From contig NZ_WPAG02000002.1 of NCBI RefSeq assembly GCF_013602415.1, positions 1,116,001 to 1,180,000 on the forward strand: DNA of 64,000 nt, read 5' to 3'. How positions within the stretch are numbered: position 1 is the first letter of the stretch; the number at the start of each line of letters is the position of its first letter. Source of the DNA: Rhodococcus sp. B50. Its GTDB lineage: Bacteria > Actinomycetota > Actinomycetes > Mycobacteriales > Mycobacteriaceae. The notes below the pieces were generated by a model. That model worked only from the letters and a program-made list of their open reading frames with translations. It was not told the origin of the DNA and did not search any database. A program made the translations under genes and the position numbers. Of this stretch, positions 34,639 to 44,021 are shown in pieces.

Positions 34639-35193
34639 TCAGAGTGTTTCGACGTTGTCGACGAGCCAACGGTCATCCGCGCGAACCAGGGAGAAGACCA
34701 TGCGGAAGCGCGAGGTGCCCCCGTCGGGCGTCGAGACGTTCGTCGCGTTCTGGTCGGCGAACACGAGCACCGTGGCGGTGTCGCCGTCGGTGTGCTCGGC
34801 GGCCGCGCGCAGCGCCTGCGCTTCGGCACTCCCCTGCCCCTCGGTGACGAGTTCGCGCAGCGCGTCGACCATCGATCCGTAGCGCTCGGCGAAGGCCGGC
34901 GTGGACATCTCCGCGATCCGCTCGCGGTTGGCGTCGAGGTTCTGGTAGTCGAAGGTCGACATCACCACGGCGTACTCGCGTGCCAGTGCCACGGCGTCCT
35001 GCGCGGCCTGTTCGTCGGTGCGCTGCTCTACGAGGACCACGACGAGTGTGGCCAGCGCCGCGACCAGGGTGGCGATCGAGACGATCAGCGCGACCGCCAA
35101 CGCTCGGGATTTCGACGAGCGTTGTTCACGGGTTGCCGGTTCCGCGACCGGGGCCTCGCCGAGGATTGCCGTGCCGGCGTCATCGTGTGCCAT
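34639..35193 (-). CDS. Mce-associated membrane protein
   Basis: A 184-residue single-pass membrane protein of the Mce-associated (Mas/Mam) type that stabilises Mce complexes. A cytoplasmic N-terminus of about 30 residues, a transmembrane helix (ALAVALIVSIATLVAALATL, about 31-52) and an outside NTF2-like domain ending VRADDRWLVDNVETL are visible. Its start overlaps mceF by 14 bp. Confidence 0.85.
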   Translation of the reverse strand: MAHDDAGTAILGEAPVAEPATREQRSSKSRALAVALIVSIATLVAALATLVVVLVEQRTDEQAAQDAVALAREYAVVMSTFDYQNLDANRERIAEMSTPAFAERYGSMVDALRELVTEGQGSAEAQALRAAAEHTDGDTATVLVFADQNATNVSTPDGGTSRFRMVFSLVRADDRWLVDNVETL

Positions 35194-36397
35194 CGGTATT
35201 GCCTTCCAGCAGACTCTTCCAGAAGTAGAGAAGTTCGGTGCCGCTCGGGATGAGGATGGGATCGGCGACGACCGGCGGTCCGATCACCGTTCCCGGGGTG
35301 GAGCCCCCGAGTCCTAGGTCGCTGGGTCGGGGTGCGTTGCGGGAACCGCGCTGCTCGAGGTCCTGGCCCGGCGGGCAGTAATAGGAGAGGTTCGGTTCGA
35401 TCGGGGACGTGTCGCCGAGAGCGCGGCGAGGGTTGTCGTAGTAGCAGGCCGGCCCCTGCGTGGCGATCAGGGCGAAGTCCGCGCGGTCGCCGTGCACGAT
35501 CGATTCGAGCGCCGCCAGGCCGCGAGGAATCGCGACCAGGCCGGTGCGCAGCGCAGCGGACCGATCGGAGATCACCGGGCCGACGGCGCCGAGATTGGCA
35601 AGCACCGCGGAGAACGACTCCTGGTTCGCGGCGAGGGTCTCGTCGGCGCGGCGCATCGCGTCGGGGCCGGTGGCCATCATCGAGGCGATGCGATCCTCGT
35701 TGGCCTGCAGGGATTCGGCAACGGTCCGCGCCGACGCCATCCCGTCGACGAATTCGGTGGAGTTCTCGGCCATGGTGCCCGTCAGTCCGGCCGCGCGGTC
35801 GAGCAGTTCTGCGACGGCGGGTGCATCCTCGGCGAGCTGCGCGGAGATCCGGTCGGCGTCGGTGACGAGACGGGCCAGGTCGGGTCCGAGTCCTTCGAAG
35901 GCGCTGCCGAGTTCATGACCGACCGTCGAGATCACTGCGGGGTCGATGGTTTCGAGGAGATCGGCGGTGTGGGCGAGTGTTTCGGAGATCTGGGTGGGCT
36001 GTTCGTCGGCGGGCATCGCGATCTCGTCGCCGTCGGCGAGATAGGGGCCGTGGTCGACACGCGGGAAGATGTCGACGTTGAGCATGCCCGCCATGGTGCC
36101 CTGGGTGATCTTGGCGTAGGAGTCGGCGGGGATGCGAGTCTCGCCGTCGAGCGCGAAGTCGATGCGCGCCCGGCGGGTGTCGGGATCGATTCCGATACCG
36201 GTGACCATGCCCGCTTGGACACCGCGATAGGTCACGACCGTGCCCTCACCGACACCGAGGGCGTTGTCGACCGTGGCGTGGATGTTGATGCGGTCGCCGA
36301 CGCCGGTGGGTCCGACGATGTAGTAGATGCCGTAGGGCACGACGGTGAGGGCCGTGATGACGAACAGGACCAACTGGACGACAACGATCTTCTTCAT
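35180..36397 (-). CDS. mceF: Mce-family protein MceF
   Basis: The sixth Mce subunit of the lipid importer, 405 residues. An N-terminal signal-anchor (VVVQLVLFVITALTVVPYGIYY), the MCE domain (about 35-120, with GVGEGTVVTYRGVQAGMVTGI) and a long helical region that forms the periplasmic channel are present. The C-terminal 90 residues are Pro/Gly-rich with a CYYDN/YYCPP cysteine pair. It starts in a 4-bp overlap with the mceE stop. Confidence 0.92.
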   Translation of the reverse strand: MKKIVVVQLVLFVITALTVVPYGIYYIVGPTGVGDRINIHATVDNALGVGEGTVVTYRGVQAGMVTGIGIDPDTRRARIDFALDGETRIPADSYAKITQGTMAGMLNVDIFPRVDHGPYLADGDEIAMPADEQPTQISETLAHTADLLETIDPAVISTVGHELGSAFEGLGPDLARLVTDADRISAQLAEDAPAVAELLDRAAGLTGTMAENSTEFVDGMASARTVAESLQANEDRIASMMATGPDAMRRADETLAANQESFSAVLANLGAVGPVISDRSAALRTGLVAIPRGLAALESIVHGDRADFALIATQGPACYYDNPRRALGDTSPIEPNLSYYCPPGQDLEQRGSRNAPRPSDLGLGGSTPGTVIGPPVVADPILIPSGTELLYFWKSLLEGNTDGTR

Positions 36398-37488
36398 CGC
36401 TCTCCTCCGAGCAGTTCTTCCAGCGAGGGCGGCGCCGAGGCTTCGTCGACTTCGGTGAAGTCACCGGTGAAATAGCCGCCGGTGAAGATCGTGTCGAGAC
36501 TCTCGGGGATCTCCAGGGCACCGTCGAACACCAGGTAGTCGCCGCGGACGGAGCTGTCGAAGGCAGCCATGAACGCGTTCATGTTGGCGAGGGTGGTGCC
36601 GATGCGGTCGTTGAAGGATGCGAGCGTGGCAGTGATCGTGTCGGCGTCGCGCAACAGTCCGCCCGCCCCGTCCGGGATGGCGGCGGTCAACTCGTTGACG
36701 TTCGCCGCCAAGCGGGTAGTGGCGTCGAGCAACGATGTCATGCTCTCGCGCTGGGCCACCAGCACGTCGACGGCGCCGGCGGTCTCGACGAGATAGCGGT
36801 CGAACATCTCCTCCTCCTCGACCATCCGGCGGGTGACGTCGGCGGCGAGCGTCATCGCCTGGTCGAAGGCGGTTTGTTCGTCGATCGCGCGGGTCATCAT
36901 CTCGGTGGCGGTGTCGGCGAGGGACCGGACACTCTCGGATCGGCCGGTGAACGCGACGTTGAGCTCGCGCACGACCGTTTCGAGTTGGGTCAGGCCGCTG
37001 CCGCTGACGACGTTGCCGAGCGCGGCGAGCATGGTCTCGACCCGGGGGCCGAGTTCGACCTTCTGCTCGGATACGACGTCCCCGTCGGCGAGCAGCGTCG
37101 AACTCGGGTTCGGTGGCGGGACGAGCCGCAGGTACGGGCTGCCGAGCGCGGACGGGATCTCGACGGAGACGAGGACATCGGAGGGGACCTCGAGGTCCTG
37201 CTCGAGGGAGACCCGCACGTCGGCGCCCCCTCGGGCGGTGTCGAGTCCGGCGACGCGGCCGACGATCTGCTGGCCGTAGCGCACGTCGGCGCCGAGGACC
37301 AGGCCATCGGCGGACGGCAGTTGCACGGTGACCTCGAAGTCGCCACCACCGATGGAGCGTCCGACGGGCAGATCCTGGATGCCGTAGCCGCAGGCGGACA
37401 TCACTGTCGCGCAGGTGAGAGCGGCACCCACGAGCGCCAGACCCCGCGTCACGGACCGGCGCGGTGACGCTGCAGAAGCTGTGCTCAC
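36394..37488 (-). CDS. mceE: Mce-family lipoprotein MceE (LprK-like)
   Basis: The Mce subunit that is usually a lipoprotein. The 364-residue product starts at GTG 37488, with AGGAGG 6 nt upstream. The signal peptide ends in a lipobox-like VMSAC (Cys about residue 33), then the MCE domain (FEVTVQLPSADGLVLGADVRYGQ) and a helical channel region follow. It overlaps mceD and mceF by 4 bp each. Confidence 0.9.
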   Translation of the reverse strand: MSTASAASPRRSVTRGLALVGAALTCATVMSACGYGIQDLPVGRSIGGGDFEVTVQLPSADGLVLGADVRYGQQIVGRVAGLDTARGGADVRVSLEQDLEVPSDVLVSVEIPSALGSPYLRLVPPPNPSSTLLADGDVVSEQKVELGPRVETMLAALGNVVSGSGLTQLETVVRELNVAFTGRSESVRSLADTATEMMTRAIDEQTAFDQAMTLAADVTRRMVEEEEMFDRYLVETAGAVDVLVAQRESMTSLLDATTRLAANVNELTAAIPDGAGGLLRDADTITATLASFNDRIGTTLANMNAFMAAFDSSVRGDYLVFDGALEIPESLDTIFTGGYFTGDFTEVDEASAPPSLEELLGGER

Positions 37489-38609
37489 GGGTTGCCTCCT
37501 GGTTGTCCACCGGTGATAGCGCTGACGATGCCGAGCGGATCCGAGGCGCTGATCGGAAAGGAGATCGGATTGGTGAAGCCGGCTCCCGTGCACAACGGGA
37601 GCGGGTGCTCCGCACACAACGGAGCCGCGACCGCAAACTGCGTCAGCGCGGTCGAGATGTTCAGACGGATGCGACCGCGGCCGTCCGGGCCGATGGTGTT
37701 GGTCAGGTTCTCCATCATCAGTGGGACGAGGTCCATGAACTCGGCCAGGCCCTGCGGGTTCTCGCCGAGGGTGCCTCCGATGACCTGCAGATTGTCGGAG
37801 ATCGCACCGAAGCTCTCCTGGTGCTGTGCGACGAAGGTGTCGACCTCGTCGAACACGACCTGCAGTTGCTGCAAGGGCTCGGTGACGTCGAGATCGCTCT
37901 CCTCCCAGACCGCAGCGAGCGTACTGAGATCGGTGACCATGCTGTCGAGACCCACCGACCGTTCGTCGAGGGCGCGCAGCAGTGCCGACAGGTTCTCGAC
38001 GAGCAATGCGAAGTCCTCGCTGGATGCCCCGACGACGCCCGTGGCCGCAGCGAGATCGGCGATGGCGTCGTGGAAGGCCGCGCCCCGCCCCTCCCACACC
38101 TCGGCTCCGCTGGTGAGGACGGCGCCGAGGTCGGCGTTGTCCGGTCCCATCGTCTCGATGATCGTGGACAGGCTGTCGAGCATATTGTCGATGTCGATCG
38201 GCGAGTGGCTGCGGTCCTTCGGGATCACCCCGCCGTCGGAAAAGCTCGGGCCACCGTCGTAGGCGGGGCCGAGTTCGACGTAGCGTTCGCTGATGATGGC
38301 GGGGCTCATCACGTAGGCGGAGACGTCCTCGGGCAGTGTCACCTCGTCCGGAACGGTCATCGTCACCCGCACCGAGGTGCCCTGCGGCTCGATATCGGTG
38401 ACGGTGCCGACCTTCACGCCGAGCACCGCGACGGTACTGCCCACGTAGATGCCGTTGACGTATTCGAAGTCGGCGTGGACGGTGTGGCTGCGATCGGTGC
38501 GGCCGAAGACGTACCAAGCGGGCAGTGCGATCAGGAGCAGTACGACCAGCGTCGCTGCGACGATCTTCTTCCGTCGCGTACTCCCGGTCGGTGTCGAGGT
38601 CACCGGCAT
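37485..38609 (-). CDS. mceD: Mce-family protein MceD
   Basis: Mce subunit of 374 residues: N-terminal membrane anchor (IVAATLVVLLLIALPAWYVFG), MCE domain (HADFEYVNGIYVGSTVAVLGVKVG, about 45-125) and helical region. It ends with a cysteine-containing APLCAEHPLPLCTGAG segment conserved in MceD proteins, then a Gly/Pro-rich tail. It overlaps mceC by 10 bp and mceE by 4 bp. Confidence 0.92.
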   Translation of the reverse strand: MPVTSTPTGSTRRKKIVAATLVVLLLIALPAWYVFGRTDRSHTVHADFEYVNGIYVGSTVAVLGVKVGTVTDIEPQGTSVRVTMTVPDEVTLPEDVSAYVMSPAIISERYVELGPAYDGGPSFSDGGVIPKDRSHSPIDIDNMLDSLSTIIETMGPDNADLGAVLTSGAEVWEGRGAAFHDAIADLAAATGVVGASSEDFALLVENLSALLRALDERSVGLDSMVTDLSTLAAVWEESDLDVTEPLQQLQVVFDEVDTFVAQHQESFGAISDNLQVIGGTLGENPQGLAEFMDLVPLMMENLTNTIGPDGRGRIRLNISTALTQFAVAAPLCAEHPLPLCTGAGFTNPISFPISASDPLGIVSAITGGQPGGNP

Positions 38610-39652
38610 TCCTGCATCACTCCGATCGCGCAGAGAAGATTGTCGGGAAGGACCGTGGCCGGGGTGACGACGTCCGCCCAGGAGCCGTTGCCGGTGGCGT
38701 CGGTGACGGTTCGCAGGGCCGGCGGCAGGCGGTCCATGAGCAAGCCGATCTGGTCGGCGTTGTGCTGGAGGGTCCCGGAGACCTCCACCAGGTTGGTGAC
38801 GAGCCGGTCGGCGTCCGCGCGGTTGGCGGTGAGCGTCTCCGACAGGCTCGCGATGACGACTCGCAGATTCTCGACGAGGCGGGTGAGCGTGTCCTTGCGG
38901 ACGACGAGGGTCTGTACGAGGGTGCGGGCGTCGACCGCGTTCTGCACCAGGGTGTCCTGCTGGTCGACCGCCATCTCCGACAGTTTCCGGGCGGTGTCGA
39001 GGAGCTGGTCGAACTGCTCACCGTGCCGCGAGAACGCCGTCGAGGCGGCGCTGATCCCGGTGAGGGCACGGTCGAGCTCGTCGCTCTCCCGGGGCATCAC
39101 CTGCGACAGGGTGCTCATCATCTCGGTCATCGCGACAAGGTCGAGGTCCTCGGCGACCGTGTCGGCTCCGGCCCCGATCTCGTCGAGCGAGTAGGGAACG
39201 GTGGTGCGGGCCAGCGGGATCCGGTTCGATCCGTCGTCGACGCCGGCGGGCCGGAGGTCGAGATACCGCTTGCCGAGAACGGTTTCGAGCCGGACCGACG
39301 CCGTGGAGGTGTTTCCGACGGCGCGCTGCTTGTCGAGGCGGAACTCGACATCGACGTGTGTGCCGGCGAGACGGATGCCTTCCACGCGCCCGGCCGGCAC
39401 ACCCGCGACATAGACGGGGTCGCCGGTGGCGAGTCCGGCGGCGTTGGCGAACTCGGCGGAATACGGCTCGGTGCGCACCTGATACCACACCCGCGGAAGT
39501 CCCACGGCGGCACCGAGTCCGACGACGAGGACGAAGATCCCGATGGTGCCGAGCACGAGCGGCATATGGGTGGTGTTCTGCCGTCGGCCACCGCCGAACA
39601 GGAATTCGAGGGCACCGACGAAGATGTCGATGAGCTTGACGAGGAACATCAT
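38600..39652 (-). CDS. mceC: Mce-family protein MceC
   Basis: Mce subunit of 350 residues. An unusual 30-residue N-terminal extension (MMFLVKLIDIFVGALEFLFG plus GGRRQNTTH) precedes the membrane anchor MPLVLGTIGIFVLVVGLGAAVG. The MCE domain follows (YSAEFANAAGLATGDPVYVAGVPAG), then a helical channel part, ending CAIGVMQECR. The extension resembles the whole N-terminus of the 74-aa protein encoded just upstream. It overlaps that gene by 4 bp. Confidence 0.92.
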   Translation of the reverse strand: MMFLVKLIDIFVGALEFLFGGGRRQNTTHMPLVLGTIGIFVLVVGLGAAVGLPRVWYQVRTEPYSAEFANAAGLATGDPVYVAGVPAGRVEGIRLAGTHVDVEFRLDKQRAVGNTSTASVRLETVLGKRYLDLRPAGVDDGSNRIPLARTTVPYSLDEIGAGADTVAEDLDLVAMTEMMSTLSQVMPRESDELDRALTGISAASTAFSRHGEQFDQLLDTARKLSEMAVDQQDTLVQNAVDARTLVQTLVVRKDTLTRLVENLRVVIASLSETLTANRADADRLVTNLVEVSGTLQHNADQIGLLMDRLPPALRTVTDATGNGSWADVVTPATVLPDNLLCAIGVMQECR

Positions 39653-39873
39653 CGGGTGATCGCGCCTCCTCCGGCAACCGAGGCTGCGTTGCCCTCGAGG
39701 ACGTGGACGAGATCGTCGATGTAGGTGATGCCCACCGCGACGAGCGAGACACCGGCGACGGCCACCACGACGACGACAGTCCAGGCCGCGACCTGGGGCA
39801 CGCGACCGATGCCGCCACCGAGCGCGGTGACGAAACGTACGAGCAGATCGATGATTCGGGTGAGGGTCATCAT
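39649..39873 (-). CDS. Extra 74-aa single-pass membrane protein between mceB and mceC
   Basis: A small gene in perfect coding register with the operon: it starts in an ATGATGA overlap with the mceB stop and ends in an ATGA overlap with mceC. The product has one hydrophobic helix (WTVVVVVAVAGVSLVAVGITY, about 33-53) and a short acidic/hydrophobic tail. Its N-terminus (MMTLTRIIDLLVRFVTALGG) matches the pattern of the MceC N-terminal extension (MM-x-L-x-x-x-ID-x-x-V, then GG and R). It may be a duplicated MceC N-terminus acting as an accessory subunit. The standard eight-gene mce operon has no such gene. Confidence 0.75.
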   Translation of the reverse strand: MMTLTRIIDLLVRFVTALGGGIGRVPQVAAWTVVVVVAVAGVSLVAVGITYIDDLVHVLEGNAASVAGGGAITR

Positions 39874-40910
39874 GAGCACACCGGCGAATGGGTCGGGCCG
39901 AAGATGTTCACTTCCGCGTCGCCTGCTTTCAGGGTGAAATTGCAGAGATAGAGACTGATGAAGCTGCCGTACTGCCCCGTGTGGTTGATGTTGTCGGCGA
40001 AGGCGGGCAGGCCGGCCAGCATGCGCTCGAACTCGGGTGTCGATGCGATCCACTGGTCGGTGACGGCGCCGAACTGCTGGAGGCTGCGGGTAAAGGCGCC
40101 CTGAGAGTCGGCGATGGTGTCCGCCAGTGCGGACACGCTCTGCGCACCGGTGTCGAGGAAGGAGGCGAGTTGTCGGCCGTCCCCTACCACCGACGCGCTC
40201 AGCGCGGCCAGCCCGTCGGTGAGGTCGCGCAGTTCCTCGTGCCGGTTGTCGAGTGAACCGAGGATGCGGTTCATGTTGGTGGTGACCTCTCCGAGGATGT
40301 GTTCGCGGTCGCCGAGCTGCGTCGACAGCACCGCCACCCGGTCGAGGAATCGGGCGACCGCGTCGCCGCGGCCGTTGAAGGTGTCGACCACGTTCCGGGC
40401 GAGGACGTTCACCTCCTGCGGAGGCAACGACTCGAACAGGGGCCGGAAGCCGTTCATCAGCGCGGTGAGGTCGATGGGCGGGGTGGTCTGCGAAACGGGC
40501 ACCACGCTTCCCGGTTCGAGCACCTCGGTGCCGTCGGATCCGGCGGGGACCCCCGCCTCGGGCAGCGTCAGGGCCACATAGCGGGCGCCGAGCATGTCGC
40601 CGTACCGGACGGACGCCTCGACGTCCTTCGGGAGGGTGCGGCCGCGTTCGACCTCGACGGTGACGCGGGCGAGCGCGCGACCGTCGTCGGTGTCGGCGAC
40701 GTCGACCGCGTCGACCCGGCCCACCCGCACCCCGGACAAGGTCACGGGATTTCCGGGGTTGAGCCCTTCTACATCGGTGAACTCGAGGACATAGTTGTCG
40801 CTCGCACCCCGCACCGGCACGGCCAGCGCGTTGTAGACGAGGGCGCCGCAGACGACGCCGATGGTGCAGTAGCCGACCAGGGTCGAGACCTGAAGTCGTG
40901 TCAGTTTCAC
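39870..40910 (-). CDS. mceB: Mce-family protein MceB
   Basis: Mce subunit of 346 residues with N-terminal anchor (VSTLVGYCTIGVVCGALVYNAL), MCE domain (YVLEFTDVEGLNPGNPVTLSGVRVG, about 40-120) and helical channel region. The C-terminus YLCNFTLKAG...PVCS contains the cysteine pair common in MceB. It overlaps mceA and the extra small gene by 4 bp each. Confidence 0.92.
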   Translation of the reverse strand: MKLTRLQVSTLVGYCTIGVVCGALVYNALAVPVRGASDNYVLEFTDVEGLNPGNPVTLSGVRVGRVDAVDVADTDDGRALARVTVEVERGRTLPKDVEASVRYGDMLGARYVALTLPEAGVPAGSDGTEVLEPGSVVPVSQTTPPIDLTALMNGFRPLFESLPPQEVNVLARNVVDTFNGRGDAVARFLDRVAVLSTQLGDREHILGEVTTNMNRILGSLDNRHEELRDLTDGLAALSASVVGDGRQLASFLDTGAQSVSALADTIADSQGAFTRSLQQFGAVTDQWIASTPEFERMLAGLPAFADNINHTGQYGSFISLYLCNFTLKAGDAEVNIFGPTHSPVCS

Positions 40911-42184
40911 GGAATCCGTACCTCGCTTCCGCGGAAGAGGGGGGCGAGCAGCGCCGTGACCGCGGCGTGTGGGCCGGTCGGTTCCGCCCTGTCCTGTTCG
41001 GCCGGCGCCGCGGCGGGCTCACCGCGTAGCTGCTGTTCCAGAAGTTGCAGGGGACCGGCCTCGGCGGCCGCGTCGATCACCGGCTTCGCGGCACTGTAGG
41101 TGCCGTTACCAGGGCTGTTGCAGTTCGCGCCGGTGAGGGACCCGTAGCTCGGGCAATCCACGGCGGTGTAGGGCAGTGGGCCGGCGAAGGTCGGGACGGC
41201 GGTGATGTCGAACCGGCCGCTGCCGAAGACCCGGGCACCCGCGGCGCCGAAGGTCTCCGCGTTCGCGAGGGTGGCGTAGAGGCCGTCCGGGTTGGTGCCG
41301 GTGGTCGCGAGGATCGTGCCGAGCGAGTCGGTGACCGTGATCATCGTGTCCAGTCGGGGGCCGGCGAATCCGTCGACGGAGGCAGCGAGCAGGGTGGCCG
41401 CACCCATCGAGTCGGCCAGGTCGTCGCGGTGTTCGACGATGGCCCGGGAGACTTCGGTCGCGGCGGAGAGCACGCCCATCATGTCCGGGGTCGCGGACTG
41501 GAGGGATTCCATGACCGTGACGAAGTGCGGTGTCACGTCGATGAGCCCGTTGAGCGACGGAGTGAGCTGGTCGGTGGTCGCGGCGAGCCGGTCGATGGTG
41601 CGTCCGATCGTCTCGCCGTTGCCGTCCAGGGCGCGCCCGAGCGCGTCGAGAGCCTTGGCCATCTCCTGCGGCTGCATCTGTTCGAGCACACTCGCCATCC
41701 GGGTGAACACGTCGTACATCGCGACGGCCTCGGGCCCGGTGTCGACGGCGATCCTGTCGATGTCGGCGAGAGCCGCCGCTTCGGTGGTCGCGGCGCCGCC
41801 CTGGGCCGCACCGCCATCGGCCGGATCGGTGGTGACCAACTCGACGTAGATGTCGCCGAAGAAGGTGCGGGGCACCACGCGGGCCAGGACGTCGGACGGG
41901 ATCGTGCGGGAGACCTCGACGTCGATCGCCAGTCGCACCCGCGATTCGGTGGCGCCGGCCTCCATCGAGGCGATGCGGCCGACGTCGACACCGAGATACC
42001 GGACAGGCGCTCCGGCGTTGACCAGACCCACGGCGGAGGGCACCTCGACGAAGATGTCGTCGGTCCGGTCGAAGGTGCCGGTGCCACGCAGCACCATCGT
42101 CGCCGCGACCCCGATACCGACGGCGAAGGCCAGGGCACCGCGAACCAGATAGTTCAGTCGCTCACGTGAACTGGGACGATCCAC
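40907..42184 (-). CDS. mceA: Mce-family protein MceA
   Basis: First Mce subunit, 425 residues. Anchor (LVRGALAFAVGIGVAATMVL), MCE domain (IFVEVPSAVGLVNAGAPVRYLGVDVG, about 45-130, with an Ala/Gly-rich insertion DPADGGAAQGGAAT) and helical channel part are visible. A DCPSYGSLTGANCNSPG cysteine segment leads to a 75-residue low-complexity C-terminal tail. It begins 3 bp after yrbEB. Confidence 0.93.
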   Translation of the reverse strand: MDRPSSRERLNYLVRGALAFAVGIGVAATMVLRGTGTFDRTDDIFVEVPSAVGLVNAGAPVRYLGVDVGRIASMEAGATESRVRLAIDVEVSRTIPSDVLARVVPRTFFGDIYVELVTTDPADGGAAQGGAATTEAAALADIDRIAVDTGPEAVAMYDVFTRMASVLEQMQPQEMAKALDALGRALDGNGETIGRTIDRLAATTDQLTPSLNGLIDVTPHFVTVMESLQSATPDMMGVLSAATEVSRAIVEHRDDLADSMGAATLLAASVDGFAGPRLDTMITVTDSLGTILATTGTNPDGLYATLANAETFGAAGARVFGSGRFDITAVPTFAGPLPYTAVDCPSYGSLTGANCNSPGNGTYSAAKPVIDAAAEAGPLQLLEQQLRGEPAAAPAEQDRAEPTGPHAAVTALLAPLFRGSEVRIP

Positions 42185-42187
42185 GAA

Positions 42188-43042
42188 TCACACCCCCATA
42201 CCAGGAATTTCGGGAACCAGTCCCCACAGCGCGAAGGTCAGGAGCACGTCGAGCACACCGATGGACAGGATCGCCGTGCGCAGCGCCCGCCCCGCAGCGG
42301 CACCCACGCCGGCGGGTCCGCCCGAGGCGTAATAGCCGTAAGCGCAGTGCACCAGGCTGACGACCATCGCGAAGACCATGGCCTTGATTCCGGAGTACAG
42401 CAGGTCCTGCGGGGTGAGCACGAGGTGGAAGAAATAGTCGTAGGTACCGGCGGATGCACCGTTGAACACCACCACGACCAGTCGGGTGGACAGGTAGCTG
42501 GCCAGTAGGCCGATCATGTAGATCGGGATCACGCAGACCATCGCGGCGATGGTGCGGGTGGCGGACAGGAACGGGATCGACTTGATGGCCATCGAGTCGA
42601 GGGCATCGATCTCGTCGGAGATGCGCATCGCCCCGATCTGGGCGGTGAAGCCGACGCCCACCTTCGCCGACAGCGCGATGGCGACGACGACCGGTGCCAG
42701 TTCGCGGGTGTTGGCCACCGCGGAGAGCATGCCCGACATCGTGGTCATCCCGACGAGTTCGAGTCCGCGCTGGGTCTCGACGCCGAGCATCATGGCCGCG
42801 GCGAGCGACATCGCGAAGACGATGCCGATCGTGCCGCCGCCGGAGAGCAGCGACTGCGTGCCGAAGCTGACCTCACTGATCTGCGCGACAACGTGCTTGC
42901 GGAATCTGGTGAGCGCGTAGGGAATCGACGCCAGGGTGCGGCAGTAGAAGGTGACGTGCATTCCGAGTGTGGCAAGGTTGTCGCCGGTCTGCCGGATCGG
43001 TTGTGCGAGCCGTGTGGCCTGCAGACGGACATCGGTGCTCAT
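42188..43042 (-). CDS. yrbEB: YrbEB permease of the Mce transporter (MlaE family)
   Basis: Second MlaE-type permease (284 residues, about five to six helices). The family centre is clear: FAMSLAAAMMLGVETQRGLEL, then ELAPVVVAIALSAKVGVGFTAQIGAM with the following RISDEIDALDSMAI coupling-helix region that docks to MceG. It overlaps yrbEA by 4 bp. Confidence 0.93.
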   Translation of the reverse strand: MSTDVRLQATRLAQPIRQTGDNLATLGMHVTFYCRTLASIPYALTRFRKHVVAQISEVSFGTQSLLSGGGTIGIVFAMSLAAAMMLGVETQRGLELVGMTTMSGMLSAVANTRELAPVVVAIALSAKVGVGFTAQIGAMRISDEIDALDSMAIKSIPFLSATRTIAAMVCVIPIYMIGLLASYLSTRLVVVVFNGASAGTYDYFFHLVLTPQDLLYSGIKAMVFAMVVSLVHCAYGYYASGGPAGVGAAAGRALRTAILSIGVLDVLLTFALWGLVPEIPGMGV

Positions 43043-43851
43043 CGGAACTCACCCACTGCCGGGACGATCACCGTGTACAGCGCCGACAGTGCGGTGTTGA
43101 CGATGAACACGAGCGCGAAGGCGATGACGACGGCTTCGTTCACCGCGTCGGCCACGCCCCGCGGCCCACCCTTGGTGTGCAGACCTTTGAACGTCGCGAC
43201 CAGGGCGGCGAGCAACCCGAAGACCGCGGATTTCACGAGGGCCATGACGAAGTCGGCTGGACGGCCGTATTCGGCGAAGGTCGCCATGAATGTGCCGGCA
43301 GGCAGATGTTGCACGTAGATGTGATAGAGCCAGCACGCGGCGACACCACCGACGGTGACCATCGAGCACAGCGCCAACGACACGACGACGGCACCGACCA
43401 ACCGCGGAGCGACGAGACGCTCGAGGATGTCGAGACCCATCACCTCCATGGCGTCGATCTCCTCGCGGATCTTGCGTGAGCCGAGGTCGGTACAGATCGC
43501 CGAGCCGGCCACACCGGCGAGCATGAGCGCACAGACCAGGGCCGAGGCCTGGCCGACGATGATGAACGCGACGACGGCGCCCGAGTAACCACCCGCACCG
43601 ATCCGGCCGGCGAGTTCGCCGACGGACACCGCGATGAACACTCCCACCGGGACCATCAGCAGCAGGGACGGCCCGGTGCACACCCTTCCGATGAAGAGTG
43701 TCTGAGTGACCGTCTCGTGCAACGAAAGTCGCCTCCGGAGCACCGCGGCCGCGAGGACCACCAGCGATTGGACGGCGAAGCCGATGAGATAGCCACCTTC
43801 CGTCGCGACGTCCTTGACGGGGCCACGCGAGTTCGGCAACTCGTAGGTCAT
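43039..43851 (-). CDS. yrbEA: YrbEA permease of the Mce transporter (MlaE family)
   Basis: First MlaE-type permease (270 residues). The LVCALMLAGVAGSAICTDLGS segment followed by RKIREEIDAMEVMGLD marks the coupling helix for MceG. Other helices include GFAVQSLVVLAAAVLR. Start ATG 43851. It is 170 bp downstream of a small membrane-protein gene, and a 10-bp direct repeat precedes it. Confidence 0.93.
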   Translation of the reverse strand: MTYELPNSRGPVKDVATEGGYLIGFAVQSLVVLAAAVLRRRLSLHETVTQTLFIGRVCTGPSLLLMVPVGVFIAVSVGELAGRIGAGGYSGAVVAFIIVGQASALVCALMLAGVAGSAICTDLGSRKIREEIDAMEVMGLDILERLVAPRLVGAVVVSLALCSMVTVGGVAACWLYHIYVQHLPAGTFMATFAEYGRPADFVMALVKSAVFGLLAALVATFKGLHTKGGPRGVADAVNEAVVIAFALVFIVNTALSALYTVIVPAVGEFR

Positions 43852-43883
43852 CTACCGGATCCCTTCATCGATCCCCCATGGAT

Positions 43884-43914
43884 GTCGGCGCCGGAGAACC
43901 GCCCGTCGGCGCCG
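43884..43914 (-). promoter_or_regulatory. Direct repeat GTCGGCGCCG upstream of yrbEA
   Basis: The 10-mer GTCGGCGCCG occurs at 43884-43893 and 43905-43914, exactly 21 bp (two helical turns) apart, 33 bp before the yrbEA start. Each copy contains the palindrome CGGCGCCG. It is a candidate operator for the divergent Mce3R-like regulator; this is inferred from position. Confidence 0.4.
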
Positions 43915-44021
43915 AGTGGAACTGTCCGGCCGGTGGCGGAGCGCGGCACGGTCCGAGCGCGTGAAGTGTGCCACACCCAGCCCGTCCCGGACAAGAGCTA
44001 AGTGAACAACCATTCCGACGC

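Noticed and set aside
36394..38517. A single very long frame that would fuse mceE with sequence over mceD
   Set aside because: The upstream half is an out-of-frame shadow of mceD; GTG 37488 with AGGAGG is the true mceE start.
32000..43700. Several long open frames on the plus strand opposite the mce genes (up to about 650 codons)
   Set aside because: They mirror the third-position GC of the real mce genes, have Arg/Asp/Gly/His-biased nonsense composition and no ribosome sites.
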